Source: Linanthus parryae (lineage: Eukaryota; Streptophyta; Magnoliopsida; Ericales; Polemoniaceae). From it: 64,000 nt of DNA. Position numbers and translations under genes: made by a program. Positions 33,890-46,434 of the stretch are shown piece after piece. The stretch is taken from NCBI GenBank assembly GCA_023055425.1, contig JALGPY010000005.1, positions 5,667,501 through 5,731,500 on the forward strand, given 5' to 3'. Numbering within the stretch: the first letter of the stretch is position 1; every line of letters starts with the position of its first letter. Below the pieces are notes generated by a model. That model did no database searches, was not told the origin of the DNA, and saw nothing but the letters and a program-made list of their open reading frames with translations.

Positions 33890-35693
33890 CCACCACCACC
33901 CTTCTCTGTAGCAGTTTAGCACCACCTCCATCCGCATCAATTTTCAAATCAGATATTTAAACCTATTCCTTTACTTTATCTACCACTGCATATCCAAACA
34001 ACCACCTCATGCGTCCCCTTTAGTTCCACTTCACACCTTCTCCACCAAATCCAACAACTCAAACTGGGGATAGTTGATCCATACTTTTTCATCACCAAAA
34101 TCCTTTGTTGTAATCTCTCTCTCTCTCTCCAGCCCCCTTTACGCATGTGACCACCTCATCCAAATTTCTCAACCCTACTTTATTTCTGATGGAACTTTCG
34201 ATAGAGATTATCAAGCAGAGTAACACCGAAACCACACCAGAACAATCAATTCTGCATTCTTTGTCACTCAAAAATGAATTTGAGTCTCCCTCTCTCCTCG
34301 AATTTCTCTGACAACCAGAGCCCTTATTTCATCCAAATTTAGCCCTTTTCAGCGATTGCTTGAAATCATAAGTCTCATTGCTTATGAAGCACCCATACAA
34401 AAAAACAGAGAACACCATGAAAACACGGGGGATGTTTGTCAGAATTGTTTTGTTTGGGGCCTGAATCTCGACAGGGTTACTACAACTTATCCTCACTAAA
34501 CCAAGTCCTGTATGTATGGAAGTAATGGCAAACAAAAAAGAACCGATCTTGATGCTGAGGAGAGGAATTACGAGAAGTGTCAGGCTGATTTTGAGTATAA
34601 GAGGAAATTTATTTGTGGTTGATCTTAATTAGATGAGCATAAGAGTTCTTTATTGTTTGGACTGGAATACTGAGCCATTAAATTTCGTTGTATAAAATCC
34701 AGCAGTTCACAAGATGTGCAAGTTTTTATAAATTTGGTACTAATATTGAGGATAGTCGGAGCTCCTTAGTGGAACTATTGTTGTTTTTTGGAGAAGATCA
34801 TGCATTGACGTATTTTTTGAAATCTGATGCAGGATAAGCAAGCACAATGAGTAGGTGAGGTGAGCTTCAAGAGGAAAGGAGGTTGAACCAGGCTCTGTGC
34901 AGAGAATTTTAGGCGTATGGGATGATTATACCCCTTCAAATGTGTTTCAGTTGGCGTGGTGGAGTCCAGCTCTTGTATTCTGGATGGAGGATGGCTCTTT
35001 TGAAAATGGAAGCATGCATATTGCTGGAATGGGCTTTAGAGTGATGCACGACTTTTGAGCGTCTGATTTTGTGAAGGAAAAGTTGAAGAAATTAAAATCA
35101 ATGTTTGGTTTACATGTTAAACAAGAATTACATAACCCTGTTATATAAATTGTTTTTGATGCACAATGTAAAGGCGTAGTCACGGTCTATTAATGAACTT
35201 CCCAAGGAGATTGTATTTTGGTTGATGAATTATGCTTGAATTGGGATTTGGTTTTGGTAGTCTGTCTTCTGGATATGACCTGAAATCTCAGTAGTGAGTG
35301 GCCTAAATCTGCATTGGATACTTGCTACTCATCAATATAGGTTATCGTTAGTGTATGTGGCCGCAGCAGGTTCACCATATTTGGTCTTAGCCATCACTCG
35401 ATTATTTGCACATTGTCTTTATATAATTTTGATCTATACGTCACGATAACAGATTCCTGTGTGCGACAACAATGTAAGCACTGAGGAACATTTTCAAGAA
35501 AAAGTATGGATACTCTAGTACAAGTTATTATTGCTATATTACCATTGAGTCGTTGAAGTTATTATATTTGGAGACTACATGGGTAATGGTTGTTCAATCT
35601 ACTAGGATCCGACGGGATGACAGTTCATGATTTATTGCATGACATGATTTATTGCATGAAATCATGAAAAGAAACATTTTACTGACAGTATAA
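33890..35693. other. Intergenic, no gene recognised
   Basis: It contains CCACC/CTCTCTCT-rich leader-like sequence near 33890-34320 and short open frames. None has a recognisable domain or convincing splice sites. It may be remnants of a decayed gene or a non-coding transcript. Confidence 0.4.
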
Positions 35694-36538
35694 GGGCATC
35701 TCCAACCCCATGGGGGGAGAGGGAAGGGAAAAATCTTAAAAAAATATGGTTCATGTCCAACCCCATAGGGGGAGGGGGAGGGGGAGCGGGTGCTATGGGG
35801 ATAAATTTTGCCTTGGATGAGGGATGGTTAGGGGGAATTTCCCCATGGACATCCCTTCCCCCTCCCCTACATAGAATGATTAATTAATATTGAATATTTG
35901 ATAATTTTAATTACACATACTAATATGTTGTGATTATATTATGTATTTTATTATTATGATTAATAAATTTTATTTCGTATTATTTTTTAAAATTAATAAT
36001 GTATTCACGATTGTTGGAAAATATATTTACGAAAAATCATCGTTATCTTATTTTTTTCAAAATTTAATAAAACTTATTTTTTATACTGTTAACAATTATA
36101 ATTTCAATAATTAAAAAAAACGGTTAAGAACTATTTTATGTAATCGTTGTTAGGTTGGTTTATTTCAATTTATGTGCTTTATCGCTGTACTCGTTGCATT
36201 TTTGTATTAGTGTTTAATTTTATTTCTTGTAATAACGACTTTTTCGTACTTGTAATCGTTATTTTTTCAAATAAAAGTTTTGTTTGTTAATATTATTTTA
36301 ATTATTATTAGTATTAATATCATTGTTATTATTATTAACATCTTTTTTTGTGTGTGTGTGCGTATATTGGTAAAAAAATTGTATTTACTTTTTTTGGTAT
36401 TAATAATTCATTTTTAAATCATTAAATATATATTACAAATTAATTTTTTGGATGAGGGGAAAGAAATGGGTTAGAGACGATTAGTAGTTTGGCGGAAGGG
36501 GAGGGAGAGGAGGAAAAAGCCATGAGTTGGAGATGCTC
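35694..36538. mobile_element. Tourist-like MITE (PIF/Harbinger)
   Basis: The terminal repeats GGGCATCTCCAAC (35694) and GTTGGAGATGCTC (ending 36538) differ at one position. TAA on both sides (35691-35693, 36539-36541) is the 3-bp TWA duplication of PIF/Harbinger. The ends are G-rich (GGGGGAGAGGG) and the middle is very AT-rich. A second, rearranged copy lies at 62105-62940. Confidence 0.9.
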
Positions 36539-36869
36539 TAACTATGGTCAGCAGAACCGGCCCCAAACTGTCACCTTGAGTGTGAGGTGACTCTCGTCCA
36601 AATTTGGCATAGCATAGATGATGTTGTTTGATCGGTATCGATTATAAAATTGCCAAGCTGAAGCAAGTTCAGTTCAACATCATTCGGAGTTGGCTAGATT
36701 GTTCTAGAGTCGAAATGGGTCATTAAAGTTCTATTTATAAAAATACATATTTTGAATAAGTACATTAAAGTTTTACCAAGTATACATAATCATCATAATT
36801 AATTTTCGTCGAATTATTCAAAGTACCCTATATTACAAACTCTAAATTCTAATTCTCTTTTGAGAGATC

Positions 36870-37239
36870 AAACCCTAAAAGTTGTGCGTACATATATTTG
36901 TAGGAAAAAAAAATCAAATAATTTCTTTTTCAAATAAAAAATCAATATTCAACTCGTCAATCAATCAGTTGTATTTGGTTCGAGCTTTTAAGTAGGTTTG
37001 AAAATAACATCCAAGGAATTTTCGGCAAAACTCACCCAAACCAGACATGGACAGAATTACAAAAGCTTCTCAAAAAAATACGAGTACAAAACTTCAGGGT
37101 CGTTACTGTAATTTACCATAAGTTATGAGCAAGAGATCAATAAACGACCAGGATGCACTCATTTCAATCCAACGGCAGAAACCAAGCAAACAAGACTCGG
37201 AGCCCCTAGGTTTCAGTGGTAGTATTAGTATTAGGGTTT
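36870..37239. promoter_or_regulatory. eS24 promoter region with two telo-boxes
   Basis: AAACCCTAA at 36870-36878 and its inverse TTAGGGTTT at 37231-37239, the latter 105 bp before the eS24 start codon. Telo-boxes are a known feature of plant ribosomal-protein promoters, linked to expression in dividing cells. No clear TATA box was seen. Confidence 0.65.
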
Positions 37240-37344
37240 TCGTACGCAGCAGAGAAGAAGAGCACAAAACAGAGAGCCGCCGGAGAAGGAGACGAAGAAG
37301 AACCACCAGCTCTCGTCGCCGGATTAGCATCATTTAACCATAAA

Positions 37345-40300
37345 ATGGCGGAGAAGAATGCCGAGAAGGCTTTTACGATCAGGACCAGGAAGTTCATGAC
37401 CAATCGTCTCCTTTCCAGGAAACAATTCGTCAGTCTCTCTCTCCATTCTATCTATTCTGGTTTTTTGCGTATGATTGGTAATCAGATTGGCTGATTTCGT
37501 CTCTGTGTTTACGCTTGTGATTGATTGTTTCAGGTCATTGATGTTCTTCATCCAGGAAAGGCCAATGTCTCCAAGGTTTAGATCTCTCTCCTTTTTCCGT
37601 ATTATTGCCCTATTAGATGTGTCTAGGGTGTTTTTGTTCTCAATGGAACTGAAAGTTACTGATTGATGAATGCTGTTACTGAATAATATAGATGAATAAA
37701 CTATAAGGAGATTTAGGATTGAATTGATTTAGCTTTTGAGGTTATGTTGCTGTGAAATAATTAGGTTTAGTTCCCATAGATTGATTCTAGGGTTTTAACT
37801 CTCCTGAAAATGATCACTGTAGCTTACTTGAGCAATGAGAGTGAATCTGAATTTGAATGTTATGATCCTGTTTCAGTGAGAGTGCTACCTTTGAAATGAT
37901 AAATTATGTGTTTACAGTGAAAATCATAGTAGTCTTTACAGGTAGATGAAGAATTTGGTTCATTGATATGGAATTTATAGTTTTTGCTAGTTGCCAATTT
38001 TGTGTTATTATTTCATGAGAAATGTATCATCATTTGCTTACCTACATTTAGGTAAGCAAATGATGATACATTTGAAAGTTCCCATTCCGAAAGTAAGATT
38101 GATTCTGGGTTTAACTCTCCTTAAGTGATCACTGTAGCTTACTTGAGCAATGAGAGTGAGAATCTGAATTTGAATATTAAGATCTCTTCTAGTGAGAGTG
38201 CTACCTTTGATATGATAAATTATGAGTTTACAGTGAAACTAGTAGTCATATGAAGAATTTGGTTCAATGATATGTATAGTTTTGCCAGTTGCAATGGTTG
38301 TGTTATTATTTTGTGAGAAATGTTTTTTCCAAGACCACATGTCTCTTCATTTACTTATCTACATTCTGTGTGTTGTGATATCTGAATGGCAGGCGGAGCT
38401 GAAGGAGAAATTGGCTCAGATGTATGAAGTCAGGGATAAGAACTCCATCTTTGTCTTCAAGTTCCGGACCCATTTTGGAGGAGGCAAATCAACTGGATTT
38501 GGTTTGATTTATGACTCTGTTGAGAATGCTAAGAAATTCGAGCCTAAATACCGCCTGATCAGGGTAACTACTCTGCTCTTTAACCTTTCTATCTATATAT
38601 CCATCCATCTATCTTGCGATATCTCGTTTCTTATATACATATATCTATATAGACATAAACATGTACGTATAGCTCATTACTTCTGTATTGAAATAAGACA
38701 TACATGCTATGTACTTGTCAAAAGTTGTCAAAAGTGCTAATAGGATCTCTTGTTCGTCTATTACGTTCAAGTTTATTATGTTATGCTATTAACCGTTATC
38801 TAATGTGATAACTTGCTAATACAGGTTATACCTTCATTATTATGCCCTCCTAGTAGTTCCTTAATTTGCGGTTATACGTAGTTAGAACTTGCTGCTTCAT
38901 TCATTATGGCATGGCATTCATTTTCTGATACTGTTATTGCTCAACTTTAGATTTTGAAGTCTAAATCTAGTTTTACCTGTTTTAAAAGTTTAAATAGTGA
39001 ACATAAAACCATTCTAAGTTTGTCAAGCTATCATATATAACATTTCAACGTGCCACTCCACTGCCTTTGGGATAAAATATAAATGTGGTCTGTTTTAACC
39101 TTTTTGCAACATGTAGAATGTTTTTACCTTATGGCACTGACAAAGAATTGTGTCTTGGAAATTTCAAATAGGATCCTCTTTGTTTTCTCTGATGACATCA
39201 CTGTCTCAAATTTGTGCTAGAAAAAGGATATGTACTGGGCTATCAGTAGAACATTTCCCTACTAACATTACAAATCACTAGTGACTGTCTGATGACCCTG
39301 TTATGAGTTGTAGTTTTCTTGAATTTTCTAAGTTAAAAAAGGAATAGCCTCCAGATACAATTTAGAGATATGTTTCAGATGCATGTATGATTAACTTATT
39401 TGTTTGATTATTTGTGGAGAAGAGATTAATTTGACTATTGCGAAATAAACTTTTGAATTGCTTAATGGAAGAAAATGGGTTCAGGGGAGGTAGAGAAAAT
39501 GAAAGAATGTTCTTAACTGAGGCTGGTTTCTTTACAGTTCCCACGTTCCTTTGTGGATGGTTGAATGTTGGCCCAACTGAATATAGTCGATAGCGAATGT
39601 TTACTGAAGTTAAGCCTGTGTTTTCAGAACCCCGCTGTCTAAATAGATAGGTCAAAGCCTAATTTCACTAGGCTGCTACTGGTTCTTAGATATTAGGCAC
39701 TCCTTCATTAACCAGATCAGCATTTCATGAATCGCTGAAGGGGTCGGTGCAAATTGGATGGAGCTGAGTTGTATCAAAGATTCGATGTAAATGAGATGTA
39801 TTCTGTCAGTGTATGCTATTGACTTGGTAGAGGTCTGTTTGAAAATGAGATACATTCTGGAATTGTTTTATTCCATACATGTTTCTGTTTTGGATGTCTT
39901 TCTTATGCATAATTTGTATACAAACTATTTTGGCGTCAATCTTGCTGAAGGCATCTTTGTTCATACTCATGCATCTCAATTTTCAGATAGTAATTTTTGT
40001 ATATCGTACGCGGAGCTTTTATTTGTCTCTGCACAAGAAACAGTGTCGTATTAATGTATTATGAGGGAGCGATTCCGTTTTATCTGAACATGTGGTTTCT
40101 TTAGCATCTCCCTACTACATTTTTACCGACTTTTTTACCTTTTCCAGAATGGCCTGGACACCAAGGTTGAGAAGTCTAGGAAGCAGATGAAGGAGAGAAA
40201 GAACAGGGCGAAGAAGATTCGCGGTGTCAAGAAGGTAACTAACTGAATGATCTCCTCTTTGCCTGGAAAACTATGATTTTTTGTGATCTTTGTTCCTTGC

Positions 40301-40393
40301 CGCCATCAAGTTGAATGTTTTGTTTGATAATGTTGTTGTTACTCTGTGCAGACCAAAGCCGGTGATGCTGCTAAGGCTGGGAAAAAGAAGTAG
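37345..40393 (+). CDS. RPS24: 40S ribosomal protein eS24
   Basis: Five exons: 37345-37428, 37534-37575, 38393-38563, 40148-40234 and 40352-40393. All introns are phase 0 with GT...AG, giving 141 residues. The start [20 protein letters not shown], the core [20 protein letters not shown] and the tail [18 protein letters not shown] are diagnostic. It is a few residues longer than the usual plant protein of about 133, through MAEKNAEKA and the Ala-rich tail. eS24 is a structural protein of the small subunit and takes part in pre-rRNA processing in the nucleolus. The second exon is only 42 bp. Intron 2 contains a tandem duplication and a strong hairpin. Very high confidence in identity and exon structure. 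Confidence 0.96.
37769..38322. repeat. Tandem duplication with perfect hairpin in eS24 intron 2
   Basis: Two diverged direct copies (about 37769-38019 and 38078-38322) share GATCACTGTAGCTTACTTGA, GTGAGAGTGCTACCTTTGA and GAAGAATTTGGTTCA. Between them is a perfect inverted repeat with 24-bp arms (38020-38043 and 38050-38073) and a 6-nt loop ACATTT. Confidence 0.92.
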
Positions 40394-41739
40394 ATGCCCA
40401 AGATTAGTCTGTTGCTGGGAGATGGAAGGAGGAAAAACACAGAATGTTTTTCATTTCTGCATTTCTCTGCGACTAGTTTTGTTTGATACTATGTTTTGCG
40501 TTCTGATGAGACGATGTTTCAATGCGTCATAGACCATTATTAGTGTTGGGAGAAAAGCTTCTTGTCAGATTGGATCAAATTCTCTTTGCAATACTGTTGA
40601 GCCTTTGGGTAGTTTAAATTATGTTATTTAATCTTTTGAGTTGAAGCTATTCTGGTAAACTGCTGCACTAGCTCAATCTACAAGACCAGCTTGATTTTAT
40701 CGTCTGGTCGGATGTTAGTTTCTTGTTGGTCTGAGATTAACACAATCTTCATCTAGTAGTTGTTAGTTGATTTCCATCTTTCGAATGCAGTTAGTTACTA
40801 TTGTTCTTTGTATGGTTAGATTTAGGTCAATAGTGAAGGAGCAAGTGCAGGTTGAATTAGCCCTACTTGCTTAACTTGCATGACTGGTGTTGTCACATAC
40901 TGATGCTTCAATATGCATATCAAATATTCCAACCAGCGCTTGTATGAAATGAAATTTCTAAGGGAAGTTTGACAAGTTTGGCCGCATGCGTGCAATAGAA
41001 TCACAACCAAACTTGTGCCATCTTTTGAACTCCGTTTCTGGGCGAAAAGAGGGGTAAGCCTCTGCTTCATAGTAGCAAATTCATGTTAGTTATAGTATGG
41101 CTCTCCGCAAGTTATTCGTGATGCGGTTTGTGGAAGCAATTCCATGTCAGTTTTGAGTTGCGATGTTTGCAAGGTGAACCAGGATTCAACATATCATCAC
41201 GGACGTTACCTTCCATGCTCGTCATTATTTTGATTTTGTTTAAATTGTGTTGGTGGGAAGGAATGATGTCTCCCTAGCACATAAATTATCTAAAGGTACT
41301 TTCCATTCCTGTAACGCCCTTTATTAATTTACAAAAAAAATGCATCAAACAGTAGAAACATGTATAGCTAAGTGTCACGAGCCGATCATTTAGGTGCAAC
41401 CATATGCATGATTTATTGTGTTTAGCTCGTGACCATAGTCTGATCCATAGCACGAGTTGTAGATGTGATAAAATTTCATTGGTATGTTCTGAAATGGGCA
41501 TTGTTATACATTCGAGCATCTCCAGCGGTAGGAGGTGAAAAAATGTAAAATTTGCATATTTTAAAATTTTGCATGACAAACATAATTTTTAAGAAACAAG
41601 ATTAATATTAAAATTGGGTTTTCACTCCCATAAGATTGTCTTGGTATACAACTTTAGTCCAATCAGGAATTTGAGAATAGAAAGACATGTCTTCTTCTTC
41701 GATTTTCTTTATTGCGAAACTGTGAGCGAGCTTGCTCCC
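40394..41739. other. eS24 3' UTR and intergenic
   Basis: The first few hundred bases are probable eS24 3' UTR. Around 41510-41580 a GAGCATCTCCAGCGG phrase resembles one Tourist-type end, but no partner was found. No other gene recognised. Confidence 0.45.
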
Positions 41740-43310
41740 TTCGCAACCCACGAAAGAAAAACTGGCTGCATCAAATTGGATAGCAGTTGTTGACAGTCCG
41801 AAACTATAGTTTGAATCAGCTAACGATTCACATGCCCTTAACTTTCCGACTGGTCCGCCCCTTTATAGACGACAAGTTGTCAAGCGGTCCGTTTGGACCT
41901 CAACTAAAGAGAAACCCAGCTCACTGGCTACGAGTAGCCCCTTTCGTTATTGCCGCAAGCTTCGCCAGCAGAGGGGAGCGGGCTCTGCGTATGCAGCGGT
42001 GCCTACCGGCCTTGAACATCCCGACAACATCTCTGATGACTGTCGGACCGTGGTCGAACCAGGAGGAATCTGAGTTGATCTTGTATATGCTTGAGCCCGG
42101 GGTTTTCCAAACAGTTTCTTCATTCTCAATATATGTTACTCCATCCAGTGAGCCGCCCATCAATGCTTCAATGTGTTACGTCGGGGGTGGGGGGGGAGGG
42201 GGGGGGAGGGACTTTTTGGCTTCGTTGAACTTCATGTCGTTTCTATATCGCCACATGCTAGACAGTTGTAAAATTCTCGCAAACATTAGGTTATTGTTTG
42301 GAAAACGTAACAAAAATTCAATCTGTAATTCGCCCTACTCGAGTGTGCAAAAAATCGGTCCCCATGCTTGCATTCCACATTTGCTTCCTAAAAGGAACAT
42401 TCCGTGAACATGTGATCATCCGTTTGTTCCCACTCCTGTCAAAGTTGACACAGCCTATGAACATCCATACCCTTGTTTCTTAGGCTCGTTGAGACGAACA
42501 TGGATTCATGCCATAGACGCCACACTAGAAAAATAACTTTTTTTTTTAACCTTCATACATCACATATTAGATAACCCATGTATGTTAATATAGCCCAGTG
42601 AGGAGGGTTTTCCCCTTTGATCCAATTGTTTGGACTTTGCAGTTTGAAGACACTGAGTAATTCCCGTCATTCAAATAGTACCAGCAAAATTAGTCTTCTT
42701 GGGGGTACAAGTAACTGGTTTAAACGCACCTCGTCCCAAGTTATACTCTCAGCATTAATTAGGAGCTCAACTTTAGTCTCTTTTGATCTTTCTGGGCAAG
42801 GTGTGATTACCTTGTGCGCACTGCTCCTATGTAGCCACTTGTCACGAAATATCTTCACTTGCTTACTATATCCAATCTTCCACACCAATCTCGTTTAACC
42901 AGATCCCTTCAATATATGCTACCCCTGAAAGCGTATGAAGCCTGAGAAGACGATTTAAGTTGCACATCAAGGATATTCGAATCCTGTAAATACTTAGCCA
43001 TGAATACTCTGCAAACTAAGTTGTTAGGATACGCTGAAACCACCGAGTTTGTTTCACCAAAATTGCGACATTGAAAGAATGAAAATCTCGATATCCCAAC
43101 CCACATCTTCTTTGACGTCTTCATCTTCTCCCAAGCAACCTAGTTGATCTTCCTTTTTTTCTTCGCTCCCTACCCACCAAAATTGTCGAACCATTCGTTC
43201 CATAGCATAGCAAACATTCGTAAGAAGTAAGAAGTATCATATGGCATAATTGGAAATGGCTTGAACAAAAAGCTTTAATTAACATTTCTTTACCTGATGG
43301 CGACAACTCC
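41740..43310 (-). pseudogene. LINE pol C-terminal remnant
   Basis: Read right to left on the minus strand: MSPSGKEMLIKA (end of RT/linker, 43306), then AYPNNLVCRVFMAKYLQDSN and SSQASYAFRGSIY, then VEDWIYSKQVKIFRDKWLH. Near 42060 comes an RNase H-like block, KINSDSSWFDHG...VIRDVVGMF, then SPLLAKLAAITKG. This order is the standard C-terminal half of plant L1-type ORF2. Many stops and frameshifts are present, plus G-rich runs at 42182-42210. The 5' part and the poly(A) tail are absent. Confidence 0.75.
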
Positions 43311-43609
43311 TTATCTTTTCAACCTTAGGTTTTATGCTTATTCATTAAAAAAGGTAACCAAAAGTAGTAGTTTCCCTTCTGCGATAGTAGTAGGAAAAAA
43401 CAAATAGCTATCATGCTCTGCTACCAACTAAACTTCGCGTTGTTGGCTCAACGCAACCTTCTCGGCCTGACTGATGTTGTCAAGAAAAAAAAGAAAAAAC
43501 ACTGACGATTTCTGAAGATCCAGCACCCTCGTAGTTTACGGAACCCAAACGACTGATTTAAAAGATGATTATGCCCTCAAAATATTAGAAAATTACCCAT
43601 CTCCCTTCT

Positions 43610-43630
43610 CCCCCCCCCCCCCCCCCCCCC
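43610..43630. repeat. 21-nt C run
   Basis: Homopolymer (C)21. Similar runs occur at 14735-14759 (25 C) and 60466-60487 (22 C, then 20 A). Length in the molecule may differ from the assembly. Confidence 0.9.
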
Positions 43631-43865
43631 TAATCTTTACTTGTGCTTCCAAACTAAGGTACCAATGGCGGATGTACACTATGAGTAGTGGGGCTATAGC
43701 CCCCACTCAACTTTTGAAAATTTAAATTTTATCTTTAATTTTGCTAATCTTTCCAATTCAGTCCTATAAAATTACACTATAGTCCCCACTCAACTTTACA
43801 GAATTTAAATTTTACACATATATTGTCTACAAATTTCACTTTAGCCCCCACTGCAAAAAGAAAAT

Positions 43866-44942
43866 GAATATGCCCCTGCCATGTGCCCTAATCATTGCAC
43901 CCATTAACGCTGATGTCTAAGCCCATGTAACTTCCCATCACTCTCTTCCCTCAGACCATGTGCCTCTACCTTCATTTTCTCCGACCTCTCAAATCCACCT
44001 CCACCACTACCCCCATTGCCTCTCTTTTTCTCTCTATCGTTTTCTCGACCTACCAAAAACTCCTTATCTATTCCTAAACTCAAACAAACCCAAGTTGACG
44101 CATTCGATCCCAAAACCCCCAATACAACCATACACTTCGACTTTGTATTGTGAATCTGTTGGTAAATCGGGGATTTGAATATGAGGTTTTTGAAATCCAG
44201 TATGTATATTGGTGGAGCACTGGTTGTTGAGATTCTTGCTACATCGAGGACTCGTCTACATGGATCCGTTGAAGATGAGAGAGAATAGAGATTGGTCTCT
44301 TAAGAAACCACCGACTCAAACCACGATAGCTTTGGTGGTGGCCAAATCAGCCACATAGAGATCTACTCACTAATTTAACACCTCGATGTCCCAAATTTAA
44401 CACTGCAAAAATTTTATGAATATGCCCCTGCCATGTGCCCTAATCATTGCAGCCATGAACGCTGATGCCTAAGCCCGTGTAACTTCCCATCACTCTCTTC
44501 CCTCAGACCATGTGCCTCTACCTTCATCTTCTCCGACCTCTCAGATCCACCTCCACCACTACCCCATTGCCTCTCTCTTTCTCTCTATCTATTTCTCGAC
44601 CTACCAAAAACTCCTTATCTATTCCAAAACTCAAACAAACCCAAGTTGACGCATTCGATCCCAAACCCCCCCCCATACAACCATACACTTCGACTTTGTA
44701 TTGTGAATCTGTTGGTAAATTGGGGATTTGAAGATGAGGTTTTTGAAATCGGGTATGTACATTGGTGGAGCACTGGTTATTGAGATTCTTGCTACATCGA
44801 GGACTCGTCTACATGGATCCGTTGAAGATGAGAGAGAATAGAGATTGATATCTTAAGAAACCACCGACTCAAACCACGATAGCTTTGGTGGTGGCCAAAT
44901 CAGCCACATAGAGATCTACTCACAAATTTAACACATCGATGT
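43866..44942. repeat. 552-bp-offset tandem duplication
   Basis: Copies start GAATATGCCCCTGCCATGTG at 43866 and 44418 and stay nearly identical to GAGATCTACTCAC and CGATGTC (about 44394 and 44942). Differences are few, so it is recent. Each copy has a short open frame ending before CGGGGATTTG/TGGGGATTTG and a second reading MRFLKS; no family recognised. The sequence just upstream (GTGGGGCTATAGCCCCCAC near 43690) looks like the edge of a non-autonomous element. Confidence 0.9.
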
Positions 44943-46153
44943 CTCATGTGAAGTGAAGATATGTTGAGTGGTAGACACAAAACTCGAACTTGCTCTCCAC
45001 AATTGTAACTGCTCCCAACAGATCTTTTTTGGGGGTCTGTTTGTGTGGCTTCGATTTGTCCGTGTCTCCTGATCTGCTCCCTCTCTTGGGCGATGATGAA
45101 TTTGATCTATTGAACTTACTTGCTAAGAAATTGTTACTTTCTTTGTCAGACAATTAGTTTTGCAGCCACGATATGTTCAATCTTCTAATACTTGTTCACA
45201 GTGATCAAAATTTTCAAAGAGGAATATAAAATTTTGTTATTGGTTGATGACGTAATTTTGTTAGCTAGTTAAGGGTATAACAGACTTATACATAAATTAA
45301 TGAAAAAATGGTAAAAAATTAATGAAAAATGGATTTACGGACGAGACACGACAGAAATGTCCCAAGTGTCATAAAATATTCCCGTTTCAATCGTGCAATG
45401 ATGAATTTTCAAACATTAATATCCCGAAGTGTGTTCTCACCAAATTACAGAGGTGAAAAGTGTCTTTTTACCCTAAAAACAAAAAAGGCGATCGTCAACT
45501 ACACGACAAATTTTAACTGCCAGTGCGCTACTGCTACCTCACTCCTAGAGACTTTACTGATAACCCAACAACAGAAGTTGCCTGCAACGCTACTGATTCG
45601 ACAAATCACCGACTCATCTTTACATGCATGACTTTCACATCTATAAAATTCAGAATACACTAACACAGCCGGTAAAAAAGAGAAATATAATCTTAAAAAA
45701 GTAAATTGTTGTAGAAAGAATAACTGAAAAGTCATGCCACTTCACACTTTGGACAGAACAAGGTACTACCAGAGTGTTTTTGGTGTGACTATGATTCTCA
45801 AACTCTCCTAGATTTATGTGTTTATTACTCTGGATCTCTCAACACTAATCCACATTGTGTATTTCTGTGTTGTGAAAAATTTCAACTTTTTGAGGAAGCA
45901 AACATTATGGAGGGAAACTCAATTATTTTTTAGTCTGAAAATCGTGAAATGAAGGGCACACACACGACTTAAGCAAAGCCTAATAGTACTACTACTCTCT
46001 CGGTGGTGGTGTCTTTTTTTTACTTGCTCTCCCTCTCTCTCTAAAACCCTTGTCGCCTTTCTCTCTCTAAAACCCTTCGAATTCATCTCTCTCGCTCTCG
46101 GCGAATTCAATCGTCTCGCTTTCCGACGCCATTGCTTCGATTCAACGCCTCCG
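44943..46153. other. Intergenic and promoter of the IDM1-like gene
   Basis: No gene recognised. From about 46020 the sequence becomes a CT-rich leader (CTCTCCCTCTCTCTCTAAAA) that looks like the 5' UTR of the downstream gene. Confidence 0.45.
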
Positions 46154-46399
46154 ATGCGTTCACTTGCAGGTACGTTCTCTTCCGGCGATTTCTCACTGAA
46201 AAAATCAATTTTTTTTATAATTTGTTTTTTGATGCCGTGTTCGTCGATTTTTGTCTGTTCGTTTATCGGTAATCAGTGACTTACGAGTTCAATCAGGTGT
46301 TTTGATTGTGTTTATGCGGGTTTTGTTGTTGTTGATGGACTCTGGTGGTGATTTTTGTTAGAAATTGCTGTTTTTTTTTGTTTTCTAGGGCTTGTATGA
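46154..46399 (+). promoter_or_regulatory. Spliced upstream ORF in the 5' UTR of the IDM1-like gene
   Basis: A 5' UTR intron is inferred from donor CAG|GTACG (46170) to acceptor TTTTCTAG (46388). An ATG at 46154 is 16 nt before the donor. Splicing joins it to GGCTTGTATGA, giving an 8-codon ORF (MRSLAGLV, stop at 46397-46399) that ends before the main ATG at 46435. Such short uORFs often lower translation; the effect here is inferred. Confidence 0.55.
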
Positions 46400-46434
46400 C
46401 TTGTTTGAGGTGTACGGAGTGAAAGTCGAGTGAT

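Noticed and set aside
41520..41580. GAGCATCTCCAGCGG as a Tourist-type MITE
   Set aside because: Only one end was found, with no partner and no TWA duplication.
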